In this document: piece by piece, positions 20,630 through 29,710 of the stretch | Layout: each line of letters starts with the position of its first letter | Numbering within the stretch: the first letter of the stretch is position 1 | Assembly (NCBI RefSeq): GCF_024282095.1 | Contig: NZ_JAMWZS010000025.1 | Location: 1 to 42,974 of the forward strand | Reading direction: 5' to 3' | From: Nitrosomonas sp. | Lineage (GTDB): Bacteria > Pseudomonadota > Gammaproteobacteria > Burkholderiales > Nitrosomonadaceae | Length of the DNA stretch: 42,974 nucleotides | Made by a program: the position numbers and the translations under genes | The notes under the pieces: generated by a model | What the model saw: only the letters and a program-made list of their open reading frames with translations | What the model was told of the DNA's origin: nothing | The model's database searches: none

Positions 20630-22012
20630 ATGCTTAAAATTTATAACTCAATCGCTCGTGAAAAACAAGACTTCGTGCCATTAGTGCCTGGAAAGGTAAA
20701 AATGTATGTGTGTGGTATGACTGTTTATGACTATTGTCACTTGGGACACGCAAGAGTTTTGGTTGTATTTGATACGGTCGTACGCTGGTTTAAGGCAAAC
20801 AATTTTGCTGTGAACTATGTACGGAATGTGACCGATATCGACGATAAAATTATTAAGCGCGCACAAGAAAATCATGAATCCATTGAAGATCTAACGAATC
20901 GTTTCATTCAGGCGATGAACGAAGATTCTGCAGCGCTGGGTGTTGTGCAGCCTACCTGCGAGCCACGTGCAACAGGTTATGTGGAACATATGATCAGCAT
21001 GATCAATACCCTGGTTAATAAAAAACTTGCCTATCCTGCCAGTAATGGAGATGTTTATTATTCAGTGCATGATTTTCCAGGTTACGGAAAATTGTCGGGT
21101 AAATCGCTGGATGATCTCCGTGCGGGTGAACGCGTTGAAATCGATTCCAGCAAAAAAGACCCATTGGATTTCGTGCTATGGAAAGCGGCAAAGCCTGGCG
21201 AACCGTCTTGGGAATCCCCTTGGGGAAAAGGGCGCCCGGGTTGGCACATTGAGTGTTCGGCAATGAGCGAACAGTTGTTAGGTGTACATTTTGATATTCA
21301 TGGGGGCGGTCAGGATCTGCAATTTCCGCATCATGAAAATGAAATAGCCCAAAGCGAAGGGGCGCATGATCATCCATTTGTTAATTATTGGATGCACAAT
21401 GGATTTGTGCGAGTCGACAATGAAAAGATGTCGAAATCGTTAGGTAATTTTTTCACCGTTCGAGAAATACTCAAATATTATCAAGCTGAAGTCGTGCGCT
21501 TCTTTATTCTGCGCGCACATTATCGCAGTCCATTGAATTATTCGGATCAGCATCTCAAGGATACAAAACTTGCGCTGGATCGTTTGTATATTGCACTCAA
21601 GGAAGTCGGGCCGACTGAAAAAACAGCTATCAATTGGAGTAATGCTGCTGCGCGGAAATTCCAGGATGCCATGAACGATGATTTTAATACGCCCGAAGCA
21701 ATCGCCGTATTGTTTGAGCTTGCCAGTGATATTAATAAAACGGATTCACAGGAAAGCGCAAGCTTGCTGAAAGCACTGGGTGGTTTATTGGGTTTATTAC
21801 AGCAAAATCCGCAAGATTATTTACAAAATAAAGCGGCTGTCAATGTGCCGGACTCTTTGGCTCAAGACGAGATTGAGCAATTGATCCAGCAACGTATTAC
21901 TGCGCGTAAAGAAGGCCGATACTCAGATGCTGATACGATTCGCAAGAATCTATTGGAACAGGGAGTTATTCTTGAGGATGGCTCACAAGGGACTACCTGG
22001 CGGCGTCAATAA
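20630..22012 (+). CDS. cysS: cysteinyl-tRNA synthetase
   Basis: CysS charges tRNA-Cys. The 460 residues carry the HIGH-type motif in DYCHLGHAR, the zinc cysteine of [17 protein letters not shown], and the KMSKS motif in [11 protein letters not shown]. The sequence just before the ATG is CCTCCTT, the complement of a ribosome site, so initiation probably does not use a canonical Shine-Dalgarno. It is divergent from ppiA and converges on the methyltransferase gene with only 11 bp between stops. Confidence 0.98.
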   Translation: MLKIYNSIAREKQDFVPLVPGKVKMYVCGMTVYDYCHLGHARVLVVFDTVVRWFKANNFAVNYVRNVTDIDDKIIKRAQENHESIEDLTNRFIQAMNEDSAALGVVQPTCEPRATGYVEHMISMINTLVNKKLAYPASNGDVYYSVHDFPGYGKLSGKSLDDLRAGERVEIDSSKKDPLDFVLWKAAKPGEPSWESPWGKGRPGWHIECSAMSEQLLGVHFDIHGGGQDLQFPHHENEIAQSEGAHDHPFVNYWMHNGFVRVDNEKMSKSLGNFFTVREILKYYQAEVVRFFILRAHYRSPLNYSDQHLKDTKLALDRLYIALKEVGPTEKTAINWSNAAARKFQDAMNDDFNTPEAIAVLFELASDINKTDSQESASLLKALGGLLGLLQQNPQDYLQNKAAVNVPDSLAQDEIEQLIQQRITARKEGRYSDADTIRKNLLEQGVILEDGSQGTTWRRQ

Positions 22013-22020
22013 CATTCTCA

Positions 22021-22047
22021 ACGCTATATTTTCCACAGATATAGCGT
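22021..22047. terminator. hairpin at the cysS/methyltransferase convergent junction
   Basis: A perfect 9-bp stem, ACGCTATAT (22021-22029) and ATATAGCGT (22039-22047), with a 9-nt loop. It starts 9 bp after the cysS stop and contains the last codons and stop of the minus-strand methyltransferase gene. It could end both transcripts. There is no long T tract on either strand, so rho-independent termination is not certain. Confidence 0.5.
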
Positions 22048-22776
22048 AGAATTTGAAAAATCGTTGAGCTGAATGGTTTTGTGCGGTGTGAGTCCTGGAA
22101 TCATAAACGTATTGCTGATCAGCAGGCTGCCCGGGCGCATTTCTTTACTGGCTTTGCGCCATAGCGATTCCATCGGAACCGGTGATAGGTAAGCGTATAC
22201 CACATCATAGTTTGAAAAATCGTGATCCCAGAAATCACCCCAGAATATTTTGCAGGGTAAAGTACGAAATATATTTCTTAATCGACTGATTAAGAATGGT
22301 AAGGGGGCTGATTCGATACCGTAGAACTGACCATTCTTATGTGCACTTGCCAGATTATTTAATAAGCCGCCGCAACCACTCCCCAAATCAACAAAAGAAA
22401 ACTGACCTTGCTTGGGCAGCAATGATTCAAGCGCAACATTCACACTTTTACTTGAAAGATACAGTGGCACCTGAGTTTTGTAGGTTTTGCCATAAATTGA
22501 TAGCAAGCAAATAAAAAACAGCAAAAACCAAAGCGGGGAAATATTGAGTGCCAGTGTTGCGATGATAAGCGGCACAAACACAAGGTGAATCGGTATCCAC
22601 CAATAGGGCATGCGCACATAGTAGCTGATGAATCCGGCCACTAAACCCTGCACCATACTCCATTCGAATATACTCAATGCGATGAAGGATTGAGAGATTA
22701 TGACAAGCACTATCAATAGCGTGGCAACGATCTGAATCAGTAGCGCAGTGATTGAAGAATGCTGATGTTTTAACAT
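22024..22776 (-). CDS. membrane-anchored class I SAM-dependent methyltransferase, substrate unknown
   Basis: A 250-residue protein in two halves. Residues 1-95 hold three or four hydrophobic segments (ALLIQIVATLLIVLVIIS, MVQGLVAGFISYYV, PLWFLLFFICLLSIY). Residues 105-250 hold a Rossmann-type methyltransferase with motif I VDLGSGCGGLLNNLA (129-143), the acidic end of strand 2 in FYGIESAP, and a later YDVVYAYLSP. I do not recognise a named family; the catalytic half is small, as in several uncharacterised lipid- or quinone-acting enzymes. The membrane half suggests a lipid or membrane-protein substrate, which is inference only. The gene stands alone between convergent cysS and the motAB pair. 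Confidence 0.75.
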   Translation of the reverse strand: MLKHQHSSITALLIQIVATLLIVLVIISQSFIALSIFEWSMVQGLVAGFISYYVRMPYWWIPIHLVFVPLIIATLALNISPLWFLLFFICLLSIYGKTYKTQVPLYLSSKSVNVALESLLPKQGQFSFVDLGSGCGGLLNNLASAHKNGQFYGIESAPLPFLISRLRNIFRTLPCKIFWGDFWDHDFSNYDVVYAYLSPVPMESLWRKASKEMRPGSLLISNTFMIPGLTPHKTIQLNDFSNSTLYLWKI

Positions 22777-22814
22777 AGGATATTGCAGATCATATCGTTA
22801 AATGAGGAATGCTT

Positions 22815-23735
22815 TCATGGGGTTTGTAACAGTTCTTTGCCAGGCTCACCTTGCATATCGATATCGACGGTAGGATTATCCATGGTGACTGCTTTCTCGG
22901 CTTTTTCATTCATTACTACGATGCTGATTCGACGATTGATCGGATTTAGCGGGTCATTTTTGTCAAATAATACTGCGGAAGACAAGCCAACTACTTGGAG
23001 TACTTTATTGGTATCCATACCGCCTGCAACGAGTTCGCGTCGTGATGCATTGGCCCGGTCCGCTGATAATTCCCAATTGCTGAAACCCTTATCACCCGAT
23101 GGAAACGGTTTGCCGTCAGTATGTCCAGAGAGACTGACTTTGTTACTGACATCGTTGAGCATTTTTCCAATTTCTCTCAGAATGGTTTTGGTATAGGGCT
23201 GTAGTTCGGCTTTACCAAGTGCAAACATAGGGCGATTCTGTTCATCGACAATTTGAATTCTTAATCCATCCGTTGTGATATCCAGTAAAAGCTGGTTTTC
23301 AAATTTCTTTAAGGCTGGATTCGCTTCGATGGCTTGCTCTATCTTTTTCTTCAACCCTTCCAGTTTGATCAGCTCGGCGCGTTCCCGTAGAATTTTCTTG
23401 GTTTCATTGTCAATTTTTTGTTCCTTAATAACACCTTTCTGTACCTGGCCTTCTTGGCGAGTAAAATCAGTACCGCCACCTTTAATGACACTGCTACTAT
23501 CACCGCTACCCGATCCGCCTGACATGGCAACTTTTAATGGTGTTTTAAAATAATCCGAGATGCCCTCCAGTTGGGCCTTGGTCGACGATCCTAATAACCA
23601 CATGAGTAAAAAGAAAGCCATCATGGCGGTAACAAAATCGGCATAAGCAATTTTCCAGGCACCACCATGATGGCCACCTGCTGCCTTTTTAATCCGCTTG
23701 ATGACTATCGGTCGTTGTGCAAGATCATCAGCCAT
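22815..23735 (-). CDS. motB: flagellar motor stator protein MotB
   Basis: MotB anchors the stator to peptidoglycan and forms the proton channel with MotA. The 306 residues have one membrane helix holding the proton-carrying Asp33 in YADFVTAMMAFFLLMWLL and a C-terminal OmpA-like peptidoglycan-binding domain (LSGHTDGKPFPSG...NWELSADRANASRREL). It lies 38 bp downstream of motA on the same strand. The KKAAGGHHGGAWKIAYADFVTAMM start is characteristic of the family. Confidence 0.97.
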   Translation of the reverse strand: MADDLAQRPIVIKRIKKAAGGHHGGAWKIAYADFVTAMMAFFLLMWLLGSSTKAQLEGISDYFKTPLKVAMSGGSGSGDSSSVIKGGGTDFTRQEGQVQKGVIKEQKIDNETKKILRERAELIKLEGLKKKIEQAIEANPALKKFENQLLLDITTDGLRIQIVDEQNRPMFALGKAELQPYTKTILREIGKMLNDVSNKVSLSGHTDGKPFPSGDKGFSNWELSADRANASRRELVAGGMDTNKVLQVVGLSSAVLFDKNDPLNPINRRISIVVMNEKAEKAVTMDNPTVDIDMQGEPGKELLQTP

Positions 23736-23773
23736 AGGTATTCTCTCAATTCAAATTGAATGTTATTTAATGA

Positions 23774-24634
23774 TTACTTTGTTTTGCTTTGCTTGACATG
23801 CTCTTCCAATTCCATGAAGGAGGGCCTCTCGGTGGTAAATAAGACTTTCCGGCCAAACTCAACAGCAAGAACAGGAGAATAGCCATTTAAATTTGCCAAC
23901 AAAGTGATTTTGATACATTCATATAATTTGCTGGATTCGTGCAGGTTATGTTCAAGTTTGCCGGCTAAAGGACTGACAAAACCGTAAGCAAGTAAAATTC
24001 CCAAAAATGTACCCACCAGTGCCGCAGCAATCAAAATACCCAATTCCGCAGGAGGGAGATGAACCGATTCCATGGTATGCACCACCCCCATCACAGCCGC
24101 AACAATGCCAAAAGCAGGTAAGCCGTCACCGAGCTTGGATATGGTATGGATAGGTACTTCACCTTCCTGATGGTGAGTTTCCAATTCGCTATCCATTAAA
24201 TTTTCTATTTCTAGAGAATTAAGATTGCCGCCAACCATTAATCTTAAGTAATCAGTAATAAATTCTGTAATGTGATGATCAGCTAAGATATCGGGATATT
24301 TGGTAAAAATAGGACTGTTACCGGGATCATCTACGTCTGCTTCAATGGACATCAGTCCTTCTTTGCGAATTTTTCCAAGTACCTCATAGAGCAGCGTCAT
24401 TAAATCCATATACAACGCTTTGGTATACTTAGAATTTTTAAAAACGGTTGGTAAAGCCTTCATGGTTGCCTTGAGCGCTTTATTTGAGTTGCCGACGACA
24501 AACGCACCAACCGCAGCGCCACCAATCATAAGAAGTTCGACCGGTTGCCATAGCGAAGCGAGATGACCACCCGCTAAAGCGAAACCACCGAATACCGAGA
24601 TAATAATGATAATGTAACCAACAATAACGAGCAT
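23774..24634 (-). CDS. motA: flagellar motor stator protein MotA
   Basis: MotA is the proton-channel subunit whose cytoplasmic loop contacts the rotor. The 286 residues show four hydrophobic segments (two at the start, two at 170-220), the loop RKEGLMSIEADVDDP, and MGVVHTMESVHLPPAELGILIAAALVG split over the third segment, all typical. GGGAG lies 8 nt before the ATG. No other flagellar genes are in this window; the stator pair stands apart from the main flagellar clusters, as is common. Confidence 0.97.
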   Translation of the reverse strand: MLVIVGYIIIIISVFGGFALAGGHLASLWQPVELLMIGGAAVGAFVVGNSNKALKATMKALPTVFKNSKYTKALYMDLMTLLYEVLGKIRKEGLMSIEADVDDPGNSPIFTKYPDILADHHITEFITDYLRLMVGGNLNSLEIENLMDSELETHHQEGEVPIHTISKLGDGLPAFGIVAAVMGVVHTMESVHLPPAELGILIAAALVGTFLGILLAYGFVSPLAGKLEHNLHESSKLYECIKITLLANLNGYSPVLAVEFGRKVLFTTERPSFMELEEHVKQSKTK

Positions 24635-25142
24635 TGTGCTGACTCCCAGGAATTTAATGATTTAACCATTGATGGCAGGTTCTGGTTTGAGAAGGTAGCA
24701 TATCGTTACAAAATTCATTCTTAGAGATAAAACGAGTTTTCCCCGTATTTTCTAGTCTTTTATTACTATTGCTGTTTATCACATATAATCATGCCGATAG
24801 CGTTGCATTCAAGTGACGTGATGCAGAGGAGATCTTTGCGCATAGATAAAAGGTTTTGCTAGTAAATTGGATACCCTAATCGATATCTATGATTTGTAGA
24901 CAGCTCTAGTCTTGAGTCGCTGTTTCCAGCACCTGCGCGCAGAACGTAGCACTTAGCGAATTGGATAGGTGACAATTCAACAAAAATAGCGAGATAACCG
25001 AAGTCTTTCGCTATTGGTGCATCAGTGATAGTAGCTGGTCCATATTTAATTATGACCGACTAAATGAATGGAGATTAATAGAGACGAAGGCTATATTTTA
25101 GGAAATATAGCCTTCGTCCAATGCATGTTTAAGCTGTTGTTA
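24635..25142. other. 508-bp AT-rich gap between motA and the glycosidase-like gene
   Basis: No coding frame convinces. On the minus strand the left part must hold the motA promoter, but I found no good sigma28 (FliA) match in the right orientation. An inverted repeat AATAGCGA (24985-24992) / TCGCTATT (25008-25015) lies in the middle, and the strong hairpin at 25083-25118 closes the right side. Confidence 0.5.
25083..25118 (-). terminator. perfect 16-bp hairpin downstream of the glycosidase-like gene
   Basis: GACGAAGGCTATATTT (25083-25098) is exactly complementary in reverse to 25103-25118, with a 4-nt loop. It lies 25 bp after the stop of the minus-strand gene at 25143. The stem is strong but the following T content is low, so it may act as a terminator or as a 3' mRNA-stabilising structure. 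Confidence 0.6.
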
Positions 25143-26282
25143 TTAGTCGATACAGGAGGCAATACTGGTTGGGCAGGCTGAATTTAGGCCACCCGAGAGA
25201 GTGCTTTTTTGTGCTGTTTGATTCAGCATTAGCAATACATCATCGTAGTAACCTGGAGAGCGTGTCCATAAGATGTAATTGGCATGCAGTTTATCTTTTC
25301 CAAAATTAAACAGCTCGGTTATGGTTGGTTGATAGCCAGTGTCGTCGTGTTTGGTGTTCTCATAATTTGCTTTCTCTACTTGAGCTAACAGAGGAATAAC
25401 GCCGTTAAGCTGAGGAAAGTAGGTATAGAGTCCTCTGGGTGAATGTTTCGATCCTGGAAAGTTCAATCCCGGCTCTTGTGGAAAAATGTCTGTAGCACCT
25501 AATGTTGCCCCCATTGTCTTTAATTCATTAATAAGTGAATCTAGAATTCCACGTGGATAGTTTGTAAGCTGAAACGTCATTGTGTTGGGGAAATTATTAC
25601 GCATGCGCTGATTGATACTGAGCAGATTTTTGTAATAAGTGTCTATTTGAGCGCTGGTTAGCGGCTTTAGTGGTTGTCCCATAGCAGTTTCTTGCAGACC
25701 GAAACCTTCAAAGTTAGGGTGAGCATTTAAATGCTTGCCCAATGCGCGAACCAGCGCGCCTAAGCGATCACGCACCGCGGTATTCCACAATTTGAGATTG
25801 TATCCTTTGGTATGTGCGAATACTCCGCCTTCATAAATTGCAGCTTTCAGGTAATCTGGTATAAGGATTTCGTTAGGATCGAATGATTTTATTTCCAGTA
25901 AAATAATAAGGCGTTTATCTCGCGCTGCAAGCTCAGTAAGGTGTTTATCGATAGACGCAAAATCATACACACCTTTTGCTGGTTCCAACTCTGCCCAGTT
26001 GTAACGTATTGCTATTCCGCGTATTGCAGAATATGTATCGAGTTCATTGTATATTTGATCCATATAATAGGCGCTATCTTGGCCTGGACTTACGAGCATA
26101 ACATAATGACCAGGATGCCATTTAATGGGGTTTGGAGTGACCGCTCCGATAGCGTATGTTCCCCAGGTGGCCAATATTATGCTTAGGGTAAATAATAATG
26201 TAGTCAGCGTATTGTGTATTTTTTTCGCTAAGTGAGTAGAAGTAGTGTTGACTCGAATTTTAATGATATTTTCAATTTGCAT
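25143..26282 (-). CDS. exported TIM-barrel glycoside-hydrolase-like protein
   Basis: A 379-residue secreted protein. Residues 22-46 form a long hydrophobic signal (TLLFTLSIILATWGTYAIGA). The mature part has the clan GH-A pattern IRYNWAELEPAKGVYDFASID (88-112), in which W-x-x-x-E-P-x-x-G-x-Y-x-F is the typical entry to a glycosidase barrel, then LIILLEIKSFD and FEGFGLQETAMG, where Glu198 sits where the acid/base is expected. Met and Cys content is low except a C-terminal Cys pair (370, 377). I cannot assign a GH family or a substrate, and the second catalytic Glu is not certain. It stands alone between two long non-coding gaps. AAGGA lies upstream of the ATG. Confidence 0.65.
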   Translation of the reverse strand: MQIENIIKIRVNTTSTHLAKKIHNTLTTLLFTLSIILATWGTYAIGAVTPNPIKWHPGHYVMLVSPGQDSAYYMDQIYNELDTYSAIRGIAIRYNWAELEPAKGVYDFASIDKHLTELAARDKRLIILLEIKSFDPNEILIPDYLKAAIYEGGVFAHTKGYNLKLWNTAVRDRLGALVRALGKHLNAHPNFEGFGLQETAMGQPLKPLTSAQIDTYYKNLLSINQRMRNNFPNTMTFQLTNYPRGILDSLINELKTMGATLGATDIFPQEPGLNFPGSKHSPRGLYTYFPQLNGVIPLLAQVEKANYENTKHDDTGYQPTITELFNFGKDKLHANYILWTRSPGYYDDVLLMLNQTAQKSTLSGGLNSACPTSIASCID

Positions 26283-27137
26283 ATGAAAGATTCCTTTTTA
26301 AAGTAGGAAGCTGCCTGAGAATAGAGCGGCTTGTTACAGAAAAACTTGTTAAGTCATGTTTCTTGATCATTTTGTTAAATGGAATAATATGAATTTCCAC
26401 AAATGTTCAGAAATATGTCTGAATATCGTTTTCCTTCACTGCGATAACTATTCTCGGACAGCCTCGTGGGATTTACACTTTGAACTTCTTACTGGAAGCA
26501 ATGAATGATCATCTTCTATAGATGGAACGTATCTTTATAATTTAATATAAGATTTTTTCTTGCATTGATTGCTTCGAGAATTCCTGAACGACAAAGCAAC
26601 ACCGAAACTTTAGTGTTTAAAAGAGAGGCTTAAATAGGCTAATTCTCAGAATAAAATGAATCGTTGTGTGGCAACTAATTGTTAATTAATTGTTTTTTAT
26701 GGTATGGTTTTGTTCGCATACGTCAAGGCAAACGAGGTAATAGGATATGTTATAACTACTGACTAGCTGGAGATCGTTCGGTTAGTCAGATTTTATGTGT
26801 GGGATATGCGGATGGGGGATATAGGTTTCCTAGTAAGGAATCGGAGAAAGTAATAAAATATTCCTATCATTACTGTGGCAGAGATATGAGCAGAAAGGGG
26901 GAGGAGTGTATCTAAGGCTCATATTTTTATTTATAGCCGAGAATTAATTCGATAAGTTAATTATTTGAACTCAATCACGCTGATCAGTGAAGATTGAAAG
27001 TGATCAAGAAATATAAGAAGCTCTTGTGTGATACTCTCGGCTAGTTATGCAAAACTTCGTCCCGTTTTCCCACATTGTAAACGACTAACTGATTTCATCC
27101 TAATTACCAAGGATCCTGATAAACAAATGATAACAAA
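26283..27137. other. 855-bp gap without a recognisable gene
   Basis: AT-rich DNA with stops in all frames. It must contain the promoter of the minus-strand glycosidase-like gene on the left and of the plus-strand lipoprotein gene on the right. A short open stretch near 26453-26517 reads as about 20 plausible codons ending in a stop but has no start and no family match I know. Nothing here qualifies as an RNA gene by eye. Confidence 0.4.
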
Positions 27138-27551
27138 ATGATTATTTTAGAGCGATGCATATTTTCTATTTTGCTATTGGTTTTATTGGTTGTTCAAGTT
27201 TCTGGGTGCTCTGTTTTTATGGCTGCAAAACAACCAGTCAAAAAAGATATCAGTTTATTTAGCATAGGCGTGTCAAGAACTGTACTAATTGCCGAATACG
27301 GCGCACCCATTATCAGTGAATATAAAGATAATAAAAAATTTGAAATCTTTAAATTTGTTCAAGGATATAGCACAGGAACCAAAGTAAGTAGGGCCTTTTT
27401 TCATGGTGCTGCAGATGTTGTGACATTGGGATTATGGGAGCTCGTGGGTATACCGACTGAGATAACATTTAGCGGTGATGAAATGGCTTATTTAATTAGG
27501 TATGATGAAAACGATTTGGTTGATGAAGTGATTGCTATAAAAACAGAGTGA
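27138..27551 (+). CDS. small outer-membrane-type lipoprotein, function unknown
   Basis: A 137-residue protein with a lipoprotein signal peptide: hydrophobic run ILLLVLLVVQ and lipobox V-S-G-C with Cys24 as the lipid-bearing residue. The mature part has ISLFSIGVSRTVLIAEYGAP, resembling the start of SmpA/OmlA-like folds where a helix is followed by a strand carrying the lipoprotein-typical G-x-P, then a hydrophobic AADVVTLGLWELVGIPTEI stretch and an acidic tail. I do not recognise a named family. It is the only plus-strand gene among minus-strand neighbours, so it has its own promoter, and a hairpin terminator follows. Confidence 0.75.
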   Translation: MIILERCIFSILLLVLLVVQVSGCSVFMAAKQPVKKDISLFSIGVSRTVLIAEYGAPIISEYKDNKKFEIFKFVQGYSTGTKVSRAFFHGAADVVTLGLWELVGIPTEITFSGDEMAYLIRYDENDLVDEVIAIKTE

Positions 27552-27572
27552 ATATTATTTGATTGCACCAGT

Positions 27573-27592
27573 CCCGTGTTATAAAACACGGG
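27573..27592. terminator. rho-independent terminator after the lipoprotein gene
   Basis: Stem CCCGTGTT (27573-27580) and AACACGGG (27585-27592) with a 4-nt loop, followed on the plus strand by a T-rich stretch. It is 21 bp past the lipoprotein stop. The same hairpin could also stop transcription of the convergent oxidase gene, whose stop lies 63 bp to the right. Confidence 0.65.
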
Positions 27593-27654
27593 GCTCTTCT
27601 GTGTATTTTCTTTCTCAATAGCTACTATGCTGACTGAGAATGACAAACGATTTT

Positions 27655-29220
27655 TTAGCCAATCTGTATAATTTTCGCAACAGAAGGTACTCCTGAAGCA
27701 TCCCAAACAAAAACCATATAGAAGCCTGGGGGAGCTATATTGGCTGTTGCCGGTGTTCGCACGGTCACAATGGTGCCTGTTTGTGGAATGGGTAGATTAA
27801 AAAAGCGCGTCTCGTGATCAAATGTATGTGTGGCTGCACCTACGCGCACAAGCGTGACTTTGGAGATACTAGCGGTTGCTTCGATTGAGAATTCTTGATC
27901 CCAGGTAATTATTGTCGTCGGAGCATCAATAATTTCCGGACGAGGTGCAAATTCACCGCTTCCATCTGTTTTAAACAGATAAGGTGGGTAGAAAATTTCA
28001 CCATTTAACTGCTTGAGCGGACCTGGCGCACCACCTCCTCCAGTGATTACAGTTCCATCCGGAAGCAAGAGTGAAGCGGAATGATATAGCCTTGCTGTAG
28101 CTGCGCTTGCTGTGGTTGTCCAGTGACCAGTATTCGGATCCCAAAGCTCGGATTCTAATGCCATACCTACTAGATCATTGCCGGTCGATGAACCGCCATT
28201 AACCCAGACCCGGCCGTCGGCAAGTACAGTTGCACTACCATACTGGCGATCTTTTGCTAGAAGACCGGCTGGGGATACAATGGGTTCACCGGTACCGTTG
28301 ATATCAACGTTTACTGCCACACGATCTTTGCGGACAGAGAGAATTCGACCAGGAGCATACATTACACTGGGCAAGTTATTGCGACCAACTACAGTTTTTG
28401 CTTTGTATTTAGTGAGCGTACCAGTACCTGAAATATCAAGCTTATACATTGGCCCATTGTGCCCAAGAATGAATATCGTGCCTTGTGGATTCACCCAGGC
28501 TCGCGGATAAAACCACGAGGCGCCACCGAGTCCTCCGTAAGCAGCGTCACTACTTGCTGTACTGAGTGTTCGCCAATTGCCAGCCACCGATCGTACCTCC
28601 GGTATGGGCGAATAGTTTTCCACGGTAGCTGGAATAGTCGATGTTCCCGCAAAATTTCTATCGTTACGACCGCCCAGTATGGCATGTTCGCCATTTGGCA
28701 TAGTTACTGCCGTTGCATACCAACGCTTAAAAGCCATATTTTGAGTTTGGCGTATGAGTGTATCCGTAGTCGGATCAAAGATATTGACGTCACTATTTGC
28801 ATAGTTGCGCTTTGTGTTCACCACAGCATCCCCACCGACGATCAGTGCATGACCTGTCGCAGGGATCAATGCTTGACCTGCACAAAAAATATCTGTATTG
28901 GTGGTATTGGGTAAAATTTCAAACGCACTGGTGCCGGTCCCCACCGAGGGATCCCATATCGCATAATGCAATTTGGCATTCTGCACCCCGGCCGGGGTTG
29001 TTCCATAAGCAAATACCCGTCCATCGGGCATAAGCATCATGGCGAGCGGTATAATCGGCCAATTGTGCAGGGGGCCAAATTCTCCTTTCAAGTGCGCTTC
29101 TGGTCCTGCTGCCAGTGCGGGCGTAATAGCCCTGTCAGTCAATGAGAAAAAGGCCAAAGTAGCTACTATAAGATACTTTAGACGCCACATCCCTTGTGCA
29201 GGAAGAAAATGCTTAAACAT
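27655..29220 (-). CDS. secreted galactose-oxidase/GlxA-like copper radical oxidase
   Basis: A 521-residue exported protein with a signal peptide (WRLKYLIVATLAFFSL...ALAAG) followed by Kelch repeats and a C-terminal immunoglobulin-like early-set (DUF1929) domain. All residues that build the mononuclear copper radical site of galactose oxidase can be matched: Cys113 (IFCAGQ) for the thioether to Tyr168 (RWYATAV), the axial Tyr379 and His380 in RLYHSASLLLPDGTVITGGG, and His465 in AATHTFDH. Such enzymes oxidise primary alcohols to aldehydes and release H2O2; in Streptomyces the relative GlxA works with a cellulose-synthase-like enzyme on a surface glycan. The substrate here is unknown. AGGAG lies 9 nt upstream of the ATG. 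It is preceded by a 490-bp gap. Confidence 0.88.
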   Translation of the reverse strand: MFKHFLPAQGMWRLKYLIVATLAFFSLTDRAITPALAAGPEAHLKGEFGPLHNWPIIPLAMMLMPDGRVFAYGTTPAGVQNAKLHYAIWDPSVGTGTSAFEILPNTTNTDIFCAGQALIPATGHALIVGGDAVVNTKRNYANSDVNIFDPTTDTLIRQTQNMAFKRWYATAVTMPNGEHAILGGRNDRNFAGTSTIPATVENYSPIPEVRSVAGNWRTLSTASSDAAYGGLGGASWFYPRAWVNPQGTIFILGHNGPMYKLDISGTGTLTKYKAKTVVGRNNLPSVMYAPGRILSVRKDRVAVNVDINGTGEPIVSPAGLLAKDRQYGSATVLADGRVWVNGGSSTGNDLVGMALESELWDPNTGHWTTTASAATARLYHSASLLLPDGTVITGGGGAPGPLKQLNGEIFYPPYLFKTDGSGEFAPRPEIIDAPTTIITWDQEFSIEATASISKVTLVRVGAATHTFDHETRFFNLPIPQTGTIVTVRTPATANIAPPGFYMVFVWDASGVPSVAKIIQIG

Positions 29221-29710
29221 TATTTATAGCTCCTGATATTGAATATAAGAACTGGAGAGACATCGATTCTTTTATCATCATGGAAAATAATAAAAAATCT
29301 ATATTAAACAAACAACAGCATGCCCGTAAACGAGCAGAAAAACATTGCATTATCGCCTAGTTTCTATAAAAAATTGAAAATTTAACTTCAATTTCTCATA
29401 CAAATAAAAATAGCGCTTTAGTTTATAGGTGCAGTGATAAATATCGCCTACTTTTCAAATTTTACTATAGGTGATAGATCAAGATTTGTCATGGGTCAAA
29501 TCTACTTATTTTATAAGCAAAACATCCTGTATTTTTTGATTAAAAAGCAGGGCATCTGCTTAAATTGATTTATAAAATGTGCTGCATGAAGATGAGCACC
29601 ATGACACACGGTGATATGTTGCTGGTTCATATGATTCTGTAGGAATCAAGGTGGGATGATAGGCGATAGCCACATTGATATCTCTTTTGAATGTCTTAAA
29701 CATATTTGTA
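29221..29710. other. 490-bp gap upstream of the copper oxidase gene
   Basis: AT-rich DNA that must hold the oxidase promoter on its left side. The right side is the 3' region of the membrane protein ending at 29711. A short minus-strand frame of about 47 codons (29559-29702) follows that gene, but it has no ribosome site or family resemblance, so I did not call it. A terminator hairpin is at 29545-29561. Confidence 0.5.
29540..29561 (-). terminator. terminator after the 29711-31679 minus-strand gene group
   Basis: On the minus strand AAGCAG and CTGCTT (29561-29556 and 29550-29545) form a 6-bp stem with a 5-nt loop, directly followed by a run of T. It lies about 150 bp past the membrane-protein stop and would close that transcript. 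Confidence 0.55.

Noticed and set aside
24780-24800. GCCGATAG resembling a sigma28 -10 box near motA
   Set aside because: It points away from motA and lacks a -35 partner at the right distance.
26453-26517. About 20 codons that could be the end of a decayed gene
   Set aside because: Too short, no matching upstream frame and no family I can name.
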